Shown: piece by piece, positions 46,947-56,200 of the stretch
How the letters are laid out: each line of letters begins with the position of its first letter
Numbering within the stretch: the first letter of the stretch is position 1
Source: Fulvivirgaceae bacterium JP3-4
GTDB taxonomy: Bacteria > Bacteroidota > Bacteroidia > Cytophagales > Cyclobacteriaceae
Direction: 5' to 3'
DNA: 64,000 bases
Assembly (NCBI GenBank): GCA_029309925.1
Contig: JARKND010000001.1
Coordinates: 620,001-684,000, forward strand
Program-made: the position numbers and the translations under genes
The notes under the pieces: generated by a model
What the model was told of the DNA's origin: nothing
Databases searched by the model: none
Seen by the model: only the letters and a program-made list of their open reading frames with translations

Positions 46947-48053
46947 TTAATATCCTTCCCACCAGCGCGTGGCAGGATAGGACCCATCGAGATAGATCGC
47001 TTCACCGATAAGTGGTGTCGTGACATTGACGCCAAGCTTCTTTGCATGAGCGGTTGCCCTTTCGATCGGTTCTTTCCAGGGATGAAGCGCAAGCGTAAAT
47101 TTCCCCCAATGAACCGGCAAAAGTGTTTTCGCGTTAAGGTCGATGCTTGCCTGAACCGTTTCCTCCGGCATCATATGGATATCAGGCCACTGCTTGTCAT
47201 ACTGACCACATTCCAGCATCGCAATGTCGAACGGCCCAAGTGCCTCACCAATAGCTTTGAATGAGTTATCGTAGCCTGAATCACCTCCGATAAAAATATT
47301 GTAACCACCGGTCTTCAGCACAAACGAGGCCCACAACGTTTTATTTCCGCGAAAGCCTCTGCCTGAAAAATGACGCGCAGGAGTACAGGTAAGTTCGATT
47401 CCCTCCATAACCGTTTCACCTTCCCACCAGTCGAACTCTTTGATCTTGTTTGCAGGGACACCCCAGTGTATCAGATGCTCTCCAACGCCAAGCGGTACAC
47501 AGAAAAATTTTGTTCGCGGAGTCAGTGCGACAATGGTGTTGTAGTCGAGGTGGTCATAATGATCATGGCTGATTACGATTACATCCAGGGCTGGCAGATC
47601 TGCTACATCGAAAACGCGCGTCCCCGGGTAACTCTTACTTCCTGCGTATTGCACCGGAGACGGCCTGTCACTGAAGACCGGATCAGAAAGGATCCTCTTA
47701 CCATTGATGGAAATAAGGAACGAAGAGTGTCCGAACCACACCAATGAAGGTTTTTCTTTCGGAAGACCGTCCAGATTGGTTTTGACTGAGGGAAGATTTT
47801 TTACCGGCTCGCGGTCGATGCCCTTGCCAAAATATTTGGTTACCATGCCAAAGTATGAAGCATCAGCAGCAAGCAACTTCGTGGGCTCGATATTCTCAAA
47901 CGATCCGTCTTTGTACTGTTTGGAGTTTTTGATGCGTTCAAGTCGCGCACCGGAAGGAAGCTTGCCAAATGATTTTTGTTGCATAAACACAGCTGTTGCA
48001 ATGGACAGAAGGACCAAAAGGGAAACGAATCCGATAAAGGTTTTTTTCAGCAT
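46947..48053 (-). CDS. MBL-fold hydrolase (UlaG / NAPE-PLD-like)
   Basis: The 368-residue protein has an N-terminal membrane-anchor or signal helix (TFIGFVSLLVLLSIATAVF) and a metallo-beta-lactamase fold with the metal motif ISHDHYDHLD and later HFSGRG, FIGGDSGYD, LLPVHWGKF. VWFGHSSFLI is the family N-terminal block. NAPE-PLD-like members hydrolyse phospholipid derivatives; UlaG-like members hydrolyse lactones. Substrate is unresolved. Confidence 0.9.
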   Translation of the reverse strand: MLKKTFIGFVSLLVLLSIATAVFMQQKSFGKLPSGARLERIKNSKQYKDGSFENIEPTKLLAADASYFGMVTKYFGKGIDREPVKNLPSVKTNLDGLPKEKPSLVWFGHSSFLISINGKRILSDPVFSDRPSPVQYAGSKSYPGTRVFDVADLPALDVIVISHDHYDHLDYNTIVALTPRTKFFCVPLGVGEHLIHWGVPANKIKEFDWWEGETVMEGIELTCTPARHFSGRGFRGNKTLWASFVLKTGGYNIFIGGDSGYDNSFKAIGEALGPFDIAMLECGQYDKQWPDIHMMPEETVQASIDLNAKTLLPVHWGKFTLALHPWKEPIERATAHAKKLGVNVTTPLIGEAIYLDGSYPATRWWEGY

Positions 48054-48203
48054 TACCAGTTAAGTCGAACCTGCCTGAGATTTATTGTGCCTTTTTGCAA
48101 ATACCTACAGTAAATTTACCGAAAATGACGTAGGCTCTGACTCCTCCTTCCAAAACCCTGACTGTGCCAATTCCCAGCGAATTTGTAATTTGTATGAATA
48201 TCC

Positions 48204-49349
48204 ATGCATATGCGAAGTCTCCTTTTAATATTAATTGCCACGATTAGTTTTGACAGCTTCTCTCAAAATATAACCGAACGAAAACGCGCGCGTGACCAAG
48301 GCGTGAAGATCGGTGTGCTTCAGCCGGGAAAACTAAATGCGATCACGGATGTGCCAGGCGTAACGGTTGGACATACAACGCTGATCGAAGGAGAGCACAT
48401 CCGCACCGGTGTTACAGCAATTGTTCCTCACAGTGGTAATGTGTTTCAATCGAAAGTGCCGGCAGGAGTTTATGTTGAAAATGGATTCGGTAAGCTTGCA
48501 GGCACAACGCAGGTGAACGAACTTGGAAATATTGAGACACCGATAATTCTCACGAACACGCTCAGTGTTGCCGCTGGAATGAACGGACTCATCCAGTATA
48601 CATTGAGTCAGCCGGGAAATGAAAATGTGCAATCGGTGAACGCTATTGTGGGTGAAACGAATGATGGCTACCTGAACGACATCCGTGGACGTCATGTCAA
48701 AGAGGAGCATGTCATTGCTGCGCTGAAGCGTGCACAAGGTGGTGCAGTGCCGGAAGGGAATGTTGGTGCGGGAACAGGTACTGTGTGCTTCGGCTTTAAG
48801 GGTGGAATTGGCACTTCGTCACGCGTTCTCCCGAAGGAAGCCGGTGGCTACACTGTTGGCGTTCTGGTACAAACAAATTTCGGTGGTGTCCTTACCATTG
48901 ATGGTGTGGGGGTAGGAGAGGCCCTGAAGAAATTTTATATGAGTCCGCTGCTGCGGGATACGGCTGACGGATCATGCATGATTGTCATTGCAACCGATGC
49001 GCCACTAGACGCACGCAACCTCCAACGCCTTGCGAAACGAAGCATGCTGGGTCTTGCAAGAACCGGAGGAATTGCATCGAATGGAAGTGGCGATTATGCC
49101 ATTGCTTTTTCGACACATGAAGCGAATCGCATCGAGCACAGCGCTGATAACCGACTTGATCAGATGACAGACCTCAGAAACGATGCAACATCACCGCTAT
49201 TTATGGCCGTGATCGAAGCAACGGAAGAAGCGGTGATCAACTCGCTGTTTATGGCAACCACGATGACCGGCAAGGATCAGCATACCATCGAAGCATTGCC
49301 GCTTGATGAGGTGCTCAAACTCTTGAAAAAGCACAACGTCATTAAATAG
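48204..49349 (+). CDS. P1-family (DmpA/BapA-like) aminopeptidase, secreted
   Basis: The 381-residue protein has a signal peptide (to about residue 21) and a self-processing S58 hydrolase: LNAITDVPGVTVGHTTL start, FGFKGGIGTSSR, and the autoproteolytic Gly256-Ser257 in ADGSCMIVIATDAPLD, where Ser257 becomes the N-terminal nucleophile of the beta chain. A GSGDYAIAFST motif follows. It probably releases N-terminal D- or L-residues, or beta-peptides, in the periplasm. The substrate class cannot be read from sequence. Confidence 0.93.
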   Translation: MHMRSLLLILIATISFDSFSQNITERKRARDQGVKIGVLQPGKLNAITDVPGVTVGHTTLIEGEHIRTGVTAIVPHSGNVFQSKVPAGVYVENGFGKLAGTTQVNELGNIETPIILTNTLSVAAGMNGLIQYTLSQPGNENVQSVNAIVGETNDGYLNDIRGRHVKEEHVIAALKRAQGGAVPEGNVGAGTGTVCFGFKGGIGTSSRVLPKEAGGYTVGVLVQTNFGGVLTIDGVGVGEALKKFYMSPLLRDTADGSCMIVIATDAPLDARNLQRLAKRSMLGLARTGGIASNGSGDYAIAFSTHEANRIEHSADNRLDQMTDLRNDATSPLFMAVIEATEEAVINSLFMATTMTGKDQHTIEALPLDEVLKLLKKHNVIK

Positions 49350-49431
49350 CCATTCGTTTGGTCGGATCGAAATTGATTGGCCGCAGGAAACTTCTTATAC
49401 TAGCCGAGTCGTATATAAATAAAGTGAGCTT

Positions 49432-49917
49432 ATGAAAATACGGTTGATCGTTTTATTCATACTTCTTGCCCAGGCAGCCTTGTCGCAGGCGCCACTCCGC
49501 AACATCAGTGACCTTTCGTTTATGTCAGGCAAATGGGTTACAAAGGGACAATGGGGCGACATGGAAGAAAACTGGAGCGAGCCGCTGGGGAACAATATGA
49601 TGTGCTCGTACCGCTGCGTCAAAGATGGCAAGATTGTCTTCTACGAATTTATTGTAATTGAACAACAACCAACAGGACCTGTAATGAAGCTGCGTCATTT
49701 CAGTCCGGGTAATATTGCGTGGGAAGAAAAAGACAAGCCGTACGAATACCCGCTCATGTATCTTGATGAAAACGTTGCCCGTTTCGAGCGCCCTGATAAA
49801 AAAACATCGCTCACGTTCGAACGCACAGCCGTTGACAAACTTAAAGTCACCCTCGAGCGCCAGGACAAAGACGGCAAATGGGTGCAGGATGAATTCAACT
49901 ATACAGCCTCAAAATAG
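49432..49917 (+). CDS. Small secreted beta-rich protein (DUF6265-like)
   Basis: The 161-residue protein has a signal peptide (MKIRLIVLFILLAQAALSQ) followed by LSFMSGKWVTKGQWGDMEENWS and MCSYRCVKDGKIVFYEF, the pattern of DUF6265, a lipocalin-like extracellular domain. Sequence length is near the family size. No function is established. It is followed by a long inverted repeat. Confidence 0.75.
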   Translation: MKIRLIVLFILLAQAALSQAPLRNISDLSFMSGKWVTKGQWGDMEENWSEPLGNNMMCSYRCVKDGKIVFYEFIVIEQQPTGPVMKLRHFSPGNIAWEEKDKPYEYPLMYLDENVARFERPDKKTSLTFERTAVDKLKVTLERQDKDGKWVQDEFNYTASK

Positions 49918-49923
49918 TAATTA

Positions 49924-50059
49924 GGCATTGGGCATTAGGCATTAGTGGTGGAAGAGTGTTCCTGCCAACCGGTATTCGGATAGGTAAAGTTTCCACGGAT
50001 TGGCTTCACCGCAATCCGCAGCCAACACGCCTATTTCCTAATGCCTAATGCCTAATGCC
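49924..50059. repeat. Inverted repeat of AATGCCTA words
   Basis: Three tandem GGCATTAG-type words at 49924-49945 pair with three CTAATGCC words at 50038-50059; 21 of 22 positions match, the mismatch being G-T. The loop is 92 bases. It lies in the spacer between convergent genes (49432-49917 and 50122-51330), so the hairpin could end transcription in both directions, but there is no T tract next to either arm. The same word is used in the nuoC-nuoD spacer. Confidence 0.75.
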
Positions 50060-50121
50060 TTTCAATCCGAAGCCCAAGAAGACGTAAACGCTTAAGAGCC
50101 CCCGAGGGCGAGAGACGAATT

Positions 50122-51330
50122 CTATAAGTAGGAAAGCCACCAGTCCTTATGCGTACTCTTATATCGGTTGTACCACACGCAGAATGGGTAGAGGAAGATG
50201 ACGATGGCAATCCATACGAGATATGTTGTCGTGAGAGAGTAGCCACCTTCCGGAGTGATGCCACCAAACGATTGGCTGAAATGGAAATCAACTTCGCCCA
50301 GCGACTTTCCGGTTTTATTCAGGAAGAACACGAGGGATAATGCGTGGATGAGATAGAAATGCATGATGTAGTAGAACATCGGCACACGTCCGAAGACATT
50401 CAATGGTCGCAGAAATGACAGATCGAAATTTTCGAGCAATGCGAGTATCACGAGGACCGGACCAAGCGTCATCAGGGTGTATAACAACGAAACCGGATAC
50501 TTGGTGGTGTTCAGAAAGCTCATGAGCGTGAACAATGGATTCGCCTGCACTGCCCAGTGTGATGGGTCACCATAAACGTTAATAAAGCGGAGGATGATGA
50601 AGAGAAGGATCGCGCCCCCGCCAAGTGAAAAGAGAATTTTTCTTCGTTCTTCTTTTCTGTATTCACCCGAATACAATTTGCCCAGGCCAAAGCCGAGCAA
50701 CATGATGCCGAGCCACGGTAGAAGGGCATAAGGTACGAACACGGAAGTTGTTGGTGTCACACTGAAGAATCCCGCCTGACGAATGATGGACCACAAGCCG
50801 AAAAACCTGTCGCCCTGCTGGAGCGGGAAGAAGTCAAAAATATTGTGACCAAAAACGATAACGAATCCAAGCGCTACAATCGCTTTGTAATTGAGGTGGA
50901 TCAGGCCTGCGAGGATTACCATCGAGCCACCTATGGCCCAGATCACCTGCAGAATGATCACATCGTAGTAGAAATTAAAAAGAATACCGAAGCGGACGAC
51001 AACAAGCTCCAGCACGATTAGCCAGAGGCCGCGTGTTAAGAGAAATCGCGAAAGCTCATGCTTACTTTTTCGTTGCAGATTGAGATAGATTGAAGTTCCC
51101 GCCAGGAAGACAAAAGTAGGCGCGCAGTAGTGAGTAATCCACCGCGTGAAAAACAGCGCAGGCGTTGTCGTGCTCATGTTCGTTGGGTCCTCCGTGAACG
51201 CACCATAATGGAAGAAATCACGCACGTGATCGAGGGCCATGATTACCATCACGAGACCGCGCATCATGTCGATGGAGTTAATACGCTGCTTTTCCGTTAC
51301 AAGGTCAGGAGCTAGAGCGGCCGTTGTCAT
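50122..51330 (-). CDS. DUF1624/HGSNAT-like membrane acyltransferase
   Basis: A membrane protein of 402 residues with about nine to ten hydrophobic helices. Its N-terminal part, INSIDMMRGLVMVIMALDHV, matches DUF1624 (heparan-alpha-glucosaminide N-acetyltransferase-like), with the active-site-type His in MALDHVRDFFHYG. Members transfer acetyl groups from cytosolic acetyl-CoA to sugars across the membrane. Substrate is not evident. It is divergent from the YkgJ-type gene, whose TTG start option lies within its 5' end. Confidence 0.85.
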   Translation of the reverse strand: MTTAALAPDLVTEKQRINSIDMMRGLVMVIMALDHVRDFFHYGAFTEDPTNMSTTTPALFFTRWITHYCAPTFVFLAGTSIYLNLQRKSKHELSRFLLTRGLWLIVLELVVVRFGILFNFYYDVIILQVIWAIGGSMVILAGLIHLNYKAIVALGFVIVFGHNIFDFFPLQQGDRFFGLWSIIRQAGFFSVTPTTSVFVPYALLPWLGIMLLGFGLGKLYSGEYRKEERRKILFSLGGGAILLFIILRFINVYGDPSHWAVQANPLFTLMSFLNTTKYPVSLLYTLMTLGPVLVILALLENFDLSFLRPLNVFGRVPMFYYIMHFYLIHALSLVFFLNKTGKSLGEVDFHFSQSFGGITPEGGYSLTTTYLVWIAIVIFLYPFCVWYNRYKSTHKDWWLSYL

Positions 51331-51374
51331 ACTTGAAGGGGTTGAGACTTATTTTTACGATATTTGCGTCTGAA

Positions 51375-51875
51375 ATGTTGACGCAACCTGCCGTGGACCT
51401 GGAACAATTTAAGATACAGTCGAAAAATAAAGAAAGGGAAAACCGGAAATATCTCTCCAGTCTGAAGAAGCAGGACTCACGTAAACTGGATGATGTATTC
51501 CACAGCGTTCACGAAGAGGTTTTTGAAGAATTTGATTGCCTGACTTGTGCAAATTGTTGTAAGACGACAAGCCCGATTTTTTATCAGACCGACATTGAGC
51601 GCGTGTCTAAAGCGCTCCGGATGAAACCGGGTGACTTCATCACAAAATATCTGCGCATAGACGAAGATAAAGACTACGTGTTACAATCATCTCCATGCCC
51701 CTTCCTTGACAGCGATAATTACTGCAGCGTTTACGAAGACCGGCCCAAAGCCTGCCGCGAATACCCGCACACCGACCGAAAGAAGATGGTTCAAATCACT
51801 GAACTCACTTTTAAGAACACGATGGTATGTCCAGCGGTGTTTGAGATGGTTGAGCGATTGAAGAAGGTTATCTGA
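51375..51875 (+). CDS. YkgJ-family cysteine cluster protein
   Basis: The open frame is open from a TTG at 51324, inside the divergent gene's start region; the first ATG at 51375 is preferred because it gives MLTQPAVDLEQFK without overlap. The 166-residue protein has eight or so cysteines in the family order CLTCANCCK, SSPCPFLDSDNYCSVYEDRPKACREYP and MVCPAVF, typical of a zinc- or iron-sulfur-binding domain. Function of the family is poorly known, with oxidoreductase-like roles suggested. It lies divergent to the DUF1624 gene. Confidence 0.85.
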   Translation: MLTQPAVDLEQFKIQSKNKERENRKYLSSLKKQDSRKLDDVFHSVHEEVFEEFDCLTCANCCKTTSPIFYQTDIERVSKALRMKPGDFITKYLRIDEDKDYVLQSSPCPFLDSDNYCSVYEDRPKACREYPHTDRKKMVQITELTFKNTMVCPAVFEMVERLKKVI

Positions 51876-51883
51876 GCAATGAG

Positions 51884-52017
51884 CTATGGCTTTTGGCTAT
51901 GGCAATGGCCCGCTTATCCGAACCTAGAAATCTTACTTTCACGAGGAAATTCAAAATCAGTGCGTACAGACGTTGGAGCATACCAAATCTAGCCATAGCT
52001 ATAGCCCAAAGCCATAG
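51884..52017. repeat. Inverted repeat of GCTATGG words after the YkgJ gene
   Basis: CTATGGCTTTTGG plus 12 following bases (51884-51908) pairs with 51993-52017, 22 of 25 positions. The loop is 84 bases. It separates the YkgJ gene from the trxA terminator. The trxA terminator stem (CCGATAGCC/GGCTATCGG) uses the same GGCTAT word, so the terminator may have evolved from the repeat. Confidence 0.65.
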
Positions 52018-52021
52018 CCAT

Positions 52022-52062
52022 AAAAAAGCCGATAGCCACGAGAATACTCCCATGGCTATCGG
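52022..52062 (-). terminator. Rho-independent terminator of trxA
   Basis: On the minus strand CCGATAGCC…GGCTATCGG (52054-52062 with 52029-52037) forms a perfect 9-bp stem with a 16-base loop, followed by a T6 tract (plus-strand A run 52022-52027). It lies about 36 bases beyond the trxA stop at 52099. Confidence 0.9.
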
Positions 52063-52098
52063 ACCTGGTCTAACAAACTTATTTATGAAACGTGTTTC

Positions 52099-52422
52099 TT
52101 ATACTACCTGAGCTTCAAGCTTCTGGGCAAGCACTGACTTGGGTACTGCGCCAACCTGCTTGTCTACAATCTGGCCACCTTTGAAGACCAGAAGTGTTGG
52201 AATGCTGCGGATGCCAAAACGGGCGGTTACTGATGGATTTTCGTCAACGTTGAGCTTAGCAATCACGGCCTTGCCTTCATAGTCACCAGCCAGTTCTTCT
52301 ACTACAGGACCGATCATTTTACAAGGACCACACCATTCTGCCCAGAAATCTACTAAAACCGGCTTATCAGAATTGATGGTTGCGTCAAAGTTAGCGTCAT
52401 TGAGTACTATTGTTTTGCCCAT
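52099..52422 (-). CDS. trxA: Thioredoxin
   Basis: A cytosolic disulfide reductase of 107 residues with the classical active site WAEWCGPCKM and the cis-proline region FGIRSIPTLLVF. Length and order match TrxA. It donates electrons to ribonucleotide reductase, Msr enzymes (msrB at 43622 is exported, so not a direct partner) and peroxiredoxins. It is a single-gene transcript with its own terminator. Confidence 0.96.
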   Translation of the reverse strand: MGKTIVLNDANFDATINSDKPVLVDFWAEWCGPCKMIGPVVEELAGDYEGKAVIAKLNVDENPSVTARFGIRSIPTLLVFKGGQIVDKQVGAVPKSVLAQKLEAQVV

Positions 52423-52505
52423 TTTGTTTGAATATTTAAGGTTTACAGTAATTCAACACGAAGGTAGGGGAGTTAGTTCAGACTTCCATGAAAAAGCTGG
52501 TTGAA

Positions 52506-52611
52506 AGCTATGGCGTTTAGCTATGGCCATCGCTGACGCCTCTTTATTTATAGTTTTGCGTTGTAGTGGTGGCAAATCCTATGACCGCGTATTCAAGCCA
52601 TAGCCATAGCC
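52506..52611. repeat. GCTATGG-word inverted repeat between trxA and an unknown gene
   Basis: AGCTATGGCGTTTAGCTATGG at 52506-52526 faces the complementary CAAGCCATAGCCATAGCC at 52594-52611. Pairing is incomplete because the left arm has a 6-base insert between words. The right arm ends 3 bases before the stop of the 52614-53069 gene. It is a second member of the word family used at 51884-52017. Confidence 0.5.
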
Positions 52612-52613
52612 TC

Positions 52614-53069
52614 TCAGGCTGGCACCCAATCCCCTTCAGTAGTTTCTCCCGACTGCATTTCCCACTTGTCTTCAAGGTAGGTCATGTATTTGGTGCGAAA
52701 CTCCAATTCCATCGCTAGTCTGATAAGTCCCACGAAGGAAAGCCAATAGCGATTTTTAAGGCAGTCCTCAAAGTCGCTCCTGAGGTTCCCTTTGTTGGCT
52801 TCCTTGAACGATTTGATATTCTTTTCGTCACTTAAAAGATAATGTAGTGAACTGACGATATAACCCGTGTGATTCACTCGACCGCTATCGATCTCGAGTA
52901 TGCGTTCGCGGTGACGTGTCATCATGCTCTTAAACTGGTCGAGCGTAGTCACGTTGAATAGTCGCAATTCATGAAGCACTTCCCTGAAGTCGCGCGCTCC
53001 AAAGTCGTTCTGCGGTGGAAATAATGAGACCATCGTGGCGTAAATGTTGTCGGTGGTGAGGTCGTTCAT
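52614..53069 (-). CDS. Conserved-looking protein of unknown function
   Basis: Not recognised. The product (about 151 residues from the ATG at 53069; a TTG at 53090 would add 7) is hydrophilic and helical-looking, with LRLFNVTTLDQFKSMMTRH and YWLSFVGLIRLAMELEFRTKYM. There is no signal peptide or membrane helix. The gene ends within 3 bases of one repeat arm (52594-52611) and is preceded by another repeat (53127-53273), so it is flanked on both sides by inverted repeats. It precedes trxA on the same strand, but the trxA spacer has no clear operon link. Confidence 0.6.
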   Translation of the reverse strand: MNDLTTDNIYATMVSLFPPQNDFGARDFREVLHELRLFNVTTLDQFKSMMTRHRERILEIDSGRVNHTGYIVSSLHYLLSDEKNIKSFKEANKGNLRSDFEDCLKNRYWLSFVGLIRLAMELEFRTKYMTYLEDKWEMQSGETTEGDWVPA

Positions 53070-53126
53070 GGGATTGAAGTTGGTCCTCAACGTTCGATAT
53101 TTCGTGCACCTAAAGAAAGAGCAGGA

Positions 53127-53273
53127 AGCTCAAAGCATAAAGCTGAAAGCCCGATTATCACTTGATCACACTTTACCCGATGTTTGCTCAAGGCTGTGAA
53201 ATCAAAGGAACGGTAACTACTCCTTTCTGCTTTATGCTTTTTGCTTTCGGCTTTAAGCTTTATGCTTTAAGCT
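53127..53273. repeat. Inverted repeat of AAAGC(AT)TAAAGC words before the dnaE stop
   Basis: AGCTCAAAGCATAAAGC and 7 more bases at 53127-53150 match the reverse complement of 53250-53273 at 22 of 24 positions. The loop is about 99 bases. A further related word block (CTGCTTTATGC) lies at 53227-53237. The right arm ends three bases before the dnaE stop at 53276. Confidence 0.7.
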
Positions 53274-53275
53274 TT

Positions 53276-56200
53276 TTACATCACGATCTCGACATCCGCC
53301 AGCTTCTTCATCTCTTTCACCATGTCATTCACCGGGTTCACCCTGAACTTTCGGGACATTAGTTCCAGGTTGATGTTCTCTTTTTCATCTCTCAGCTTCA
53401 GATACAATGGAGCGCCACCGGAGAAGTTTGCGCAGAGATCTTCAATTTTTCCAATCAAGTCTGGAGTCACCTCACTGAGGTTTACACGAAGCGAAACTCC
53501 TTTGCTGCGTTTCACACCAATCTCGTTCAGCAGATCGATGTTCCGGATTTTGTATTCGATATTCATCTGACCCCATGTGTTCTTCATCACCACGCCTTCA
53601 ATGAAAAGGAACCAGCCTACGTTCATAAACGTTTTAAACTTCAGGTAATCTTCCCCGAAGAGGGTAAATGTTGTGTTGCCACTGTAATCTTCGATGGAAA
53701 ATTTCCCGAAAGGCTTTCCGGTCTTGGTTGTACGGTGTTCTACCGCTGTAACGATTCCACCTATCTTAAGATCGCGCCCCAGCATTGGTTCGAGCTCATT
53801 CAATTGGTTGCATGCTGCAGTGCAGAAAGTTTCCATTTCGAAGCGGAAATGATCCAGCGGGTGTCCCGAAATGTAAATCCCGACAACTTCTTTTTCGAGG
53901 TTTAGTTTCTCAATCTCGCTGAATGGTTCGACTGGTTCAATTCTCGGCTTTGGCATAGCCGTGCCTGATGTGCCACCGAACAAGCTCGCCTGCGAACTTT
54001 GCTCATCCTGCTGTGTCTTCGTGGCGAACTTGATCGCTTTTTCTACAAGACTGATATCACCTTCACGCGCATATACGTATTGCCTGCGATGAAGTTCTTT
54101 CCAGCAGTCGAAGGCTCCGGAAAGCGCAAGACATTCAAAAGTTTTCTTGTTGACCGAACGGGCGGTGAGTCGTTTCGCGAAATCAAAAATGTCCGTGTAG
54201 GGACCTTTCAGGTCGCGCTCCTGGATAATGGCTTCTACCGCAGCATCGCCTGCGCCCTTGATTGCACCCAGCCCGAAACGGATCTGACCTTCTTTGTTTA
54301 CTTCGAAATAAACACCGGATTCATTCACATGCGGTCCCAGAACTTTTATTCCAAGGTTGCGACACTCTTCAATGAAGAACGTAACGTTCTCCAGATTGCT
54401 CTGTGAGTGCGTCAACACTGCAGCCATGTACTCCGCAGGATAATTCGCTTTGAGATATGCGGTGTGATAAGCGATCAGTGAGTAGCAAGTCGAGTGTGAT
54501 TTGTTGAATGCGTATTGCGCAAACGCTTCCCAGTCGGTCCATACTTTTTCGCAGATAGCCTGGTCGTGGCCATTCTTCTTGCAGCCCTCGATGAATTTAT
54601 CTTTCATCTTGTCCAGCACCGCTTTCTGCTTTTTACCCATCGCTTTACGCAGAACGTCAGCATCACCCTTGCTGAATCCGGCAAGCTTCTGAGACAAAAG
54701 CATTACCTGCTCCTGGTACACCGTGATACCGTACGTCTCTGCAAGGAATTCTTCCATGGCAGGCAGATCGTATTTGATCGGCTCGCGACCGTGCTTGCGG
54801 TTGATGAAGGCAGGAATGTATTCCATCGGGCCGGGACGATACAACGCGTTCATCGCGATCAAATCTTCAAACTTATCCGGCTTCAGCTGACGCAGGTATT
54901 TCTGCATCCCCACACTTTCAAACTGGAACGTACCCGTTGTTTCGCCACGCTGGAAGAGTTGATACGTCTTCACATCGTCAAGCGGAATTTCATCCACTAC
55001 GATATCGATGCCGTGACTCTTCTTGATATTTTTGATTGTTGTGGTAATGATCGTCAGCGTTGTCAGACCAAGAAAGTCCATCTTCAGCATGCCCGCACTT
55101 TCGACCACGCTGTTGTCAAATTGCGTAACGAGCATGTCCGAATCCTTAGCGGTAGCCACCGGAACGAATTTCGTCAGGTCGTCAGGCGTGATGATAACGC
55201 CACAGGCATGCACACCCGTGTTGCGGACAGATCCTTCAAGGATCACTGCCTGCCGGATCACATCTGCCTTCAGATCAGACCCCTTTTTGATCTCGGCAAG
55301 TTCCTTCACTTCATCGAAGGCCATATCGAGCGTGGTGCCTGGTTTCTCCGGAATCATTTTCGCAAGGACGTTGGCTTCATTCAGCGGAAGCTCCATCACG
55401 CGCGCGCAGTCACGGATGGACGACTTCGCGGCCATGGTACCATACGTAATGATCTGCGCCACCTGGCTCTTACCGTATTTCTCAATAACATATTTCAATA
55501 CGCTGTCGCGACCTGCATCGTCAAAGTCGATATCGATATCGGGAAGTGATACGCGGTCAGGGTTAAGGAAACGCTCAAAAAGCAAGTCGTACTTGATCGG
55601 GTCAACGTTTGTAATTCCGATGCAGTACGCTACTGCAGAACCAGCAGCAGAACCACGACCCGGTCCGACACTCACGCCCATCTCGCGTGCTTTTGAAGTG
55701 AAGTCCTGCACAATGAGGAAATATCCCGGGTAACCGGTTTTCTGAATCGTTGCCAATTCGAAGTCGAGACGTTCGCTAATTGCTGGCGTGATCTCTGAAT
55801 AACGTTTTTTTGCACCTTCGTAGGTAAGGTGACGCAGGTACTCATCTTCCGTATTGAATTCTTTCGGAATATCGAATTTTGGAAGCAACACATTGCGTTC
55901 GAGTGTGTAGCTTTCAATCTTGTCAAGGATCTCCGAAATCGTGTCGATGGCTTCCGGCATATCGCGGAAGATAGATTTCATCTCATCCTGAGATTTAAAA
56001 TAGTATTGATCATTGGCAAGACCGAGGCGATGCCCGCGTCCATACCCGATCGGAGTGGATTTAAATTCTCCTTCTTTTATACAGAGCAATACATCGTGGG
56101 CAGGTGCTTCATCTTTGTCGAGGTAGAAACATTCGTTTGCAGCGAAGTACTTCACGTTATACTTGTTCGCGAATCGAAGCAATGTTTCGTTCACGTGATC

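Noticed and set aside
49924-50059. The AATGCCTA inverted repeat as a bidirectional terminator
   Set aside because: The arms pair well but there is no T tract on either side and the loop is 92 bases, so only a generic inverted repeat is called.
51324-51374. TTG start of the YkgJ gene
   Set aside because: It would overlap the divergent gene start and adds a hydrophobic leader not expected for the family; the ATG at 51375 is preferred.
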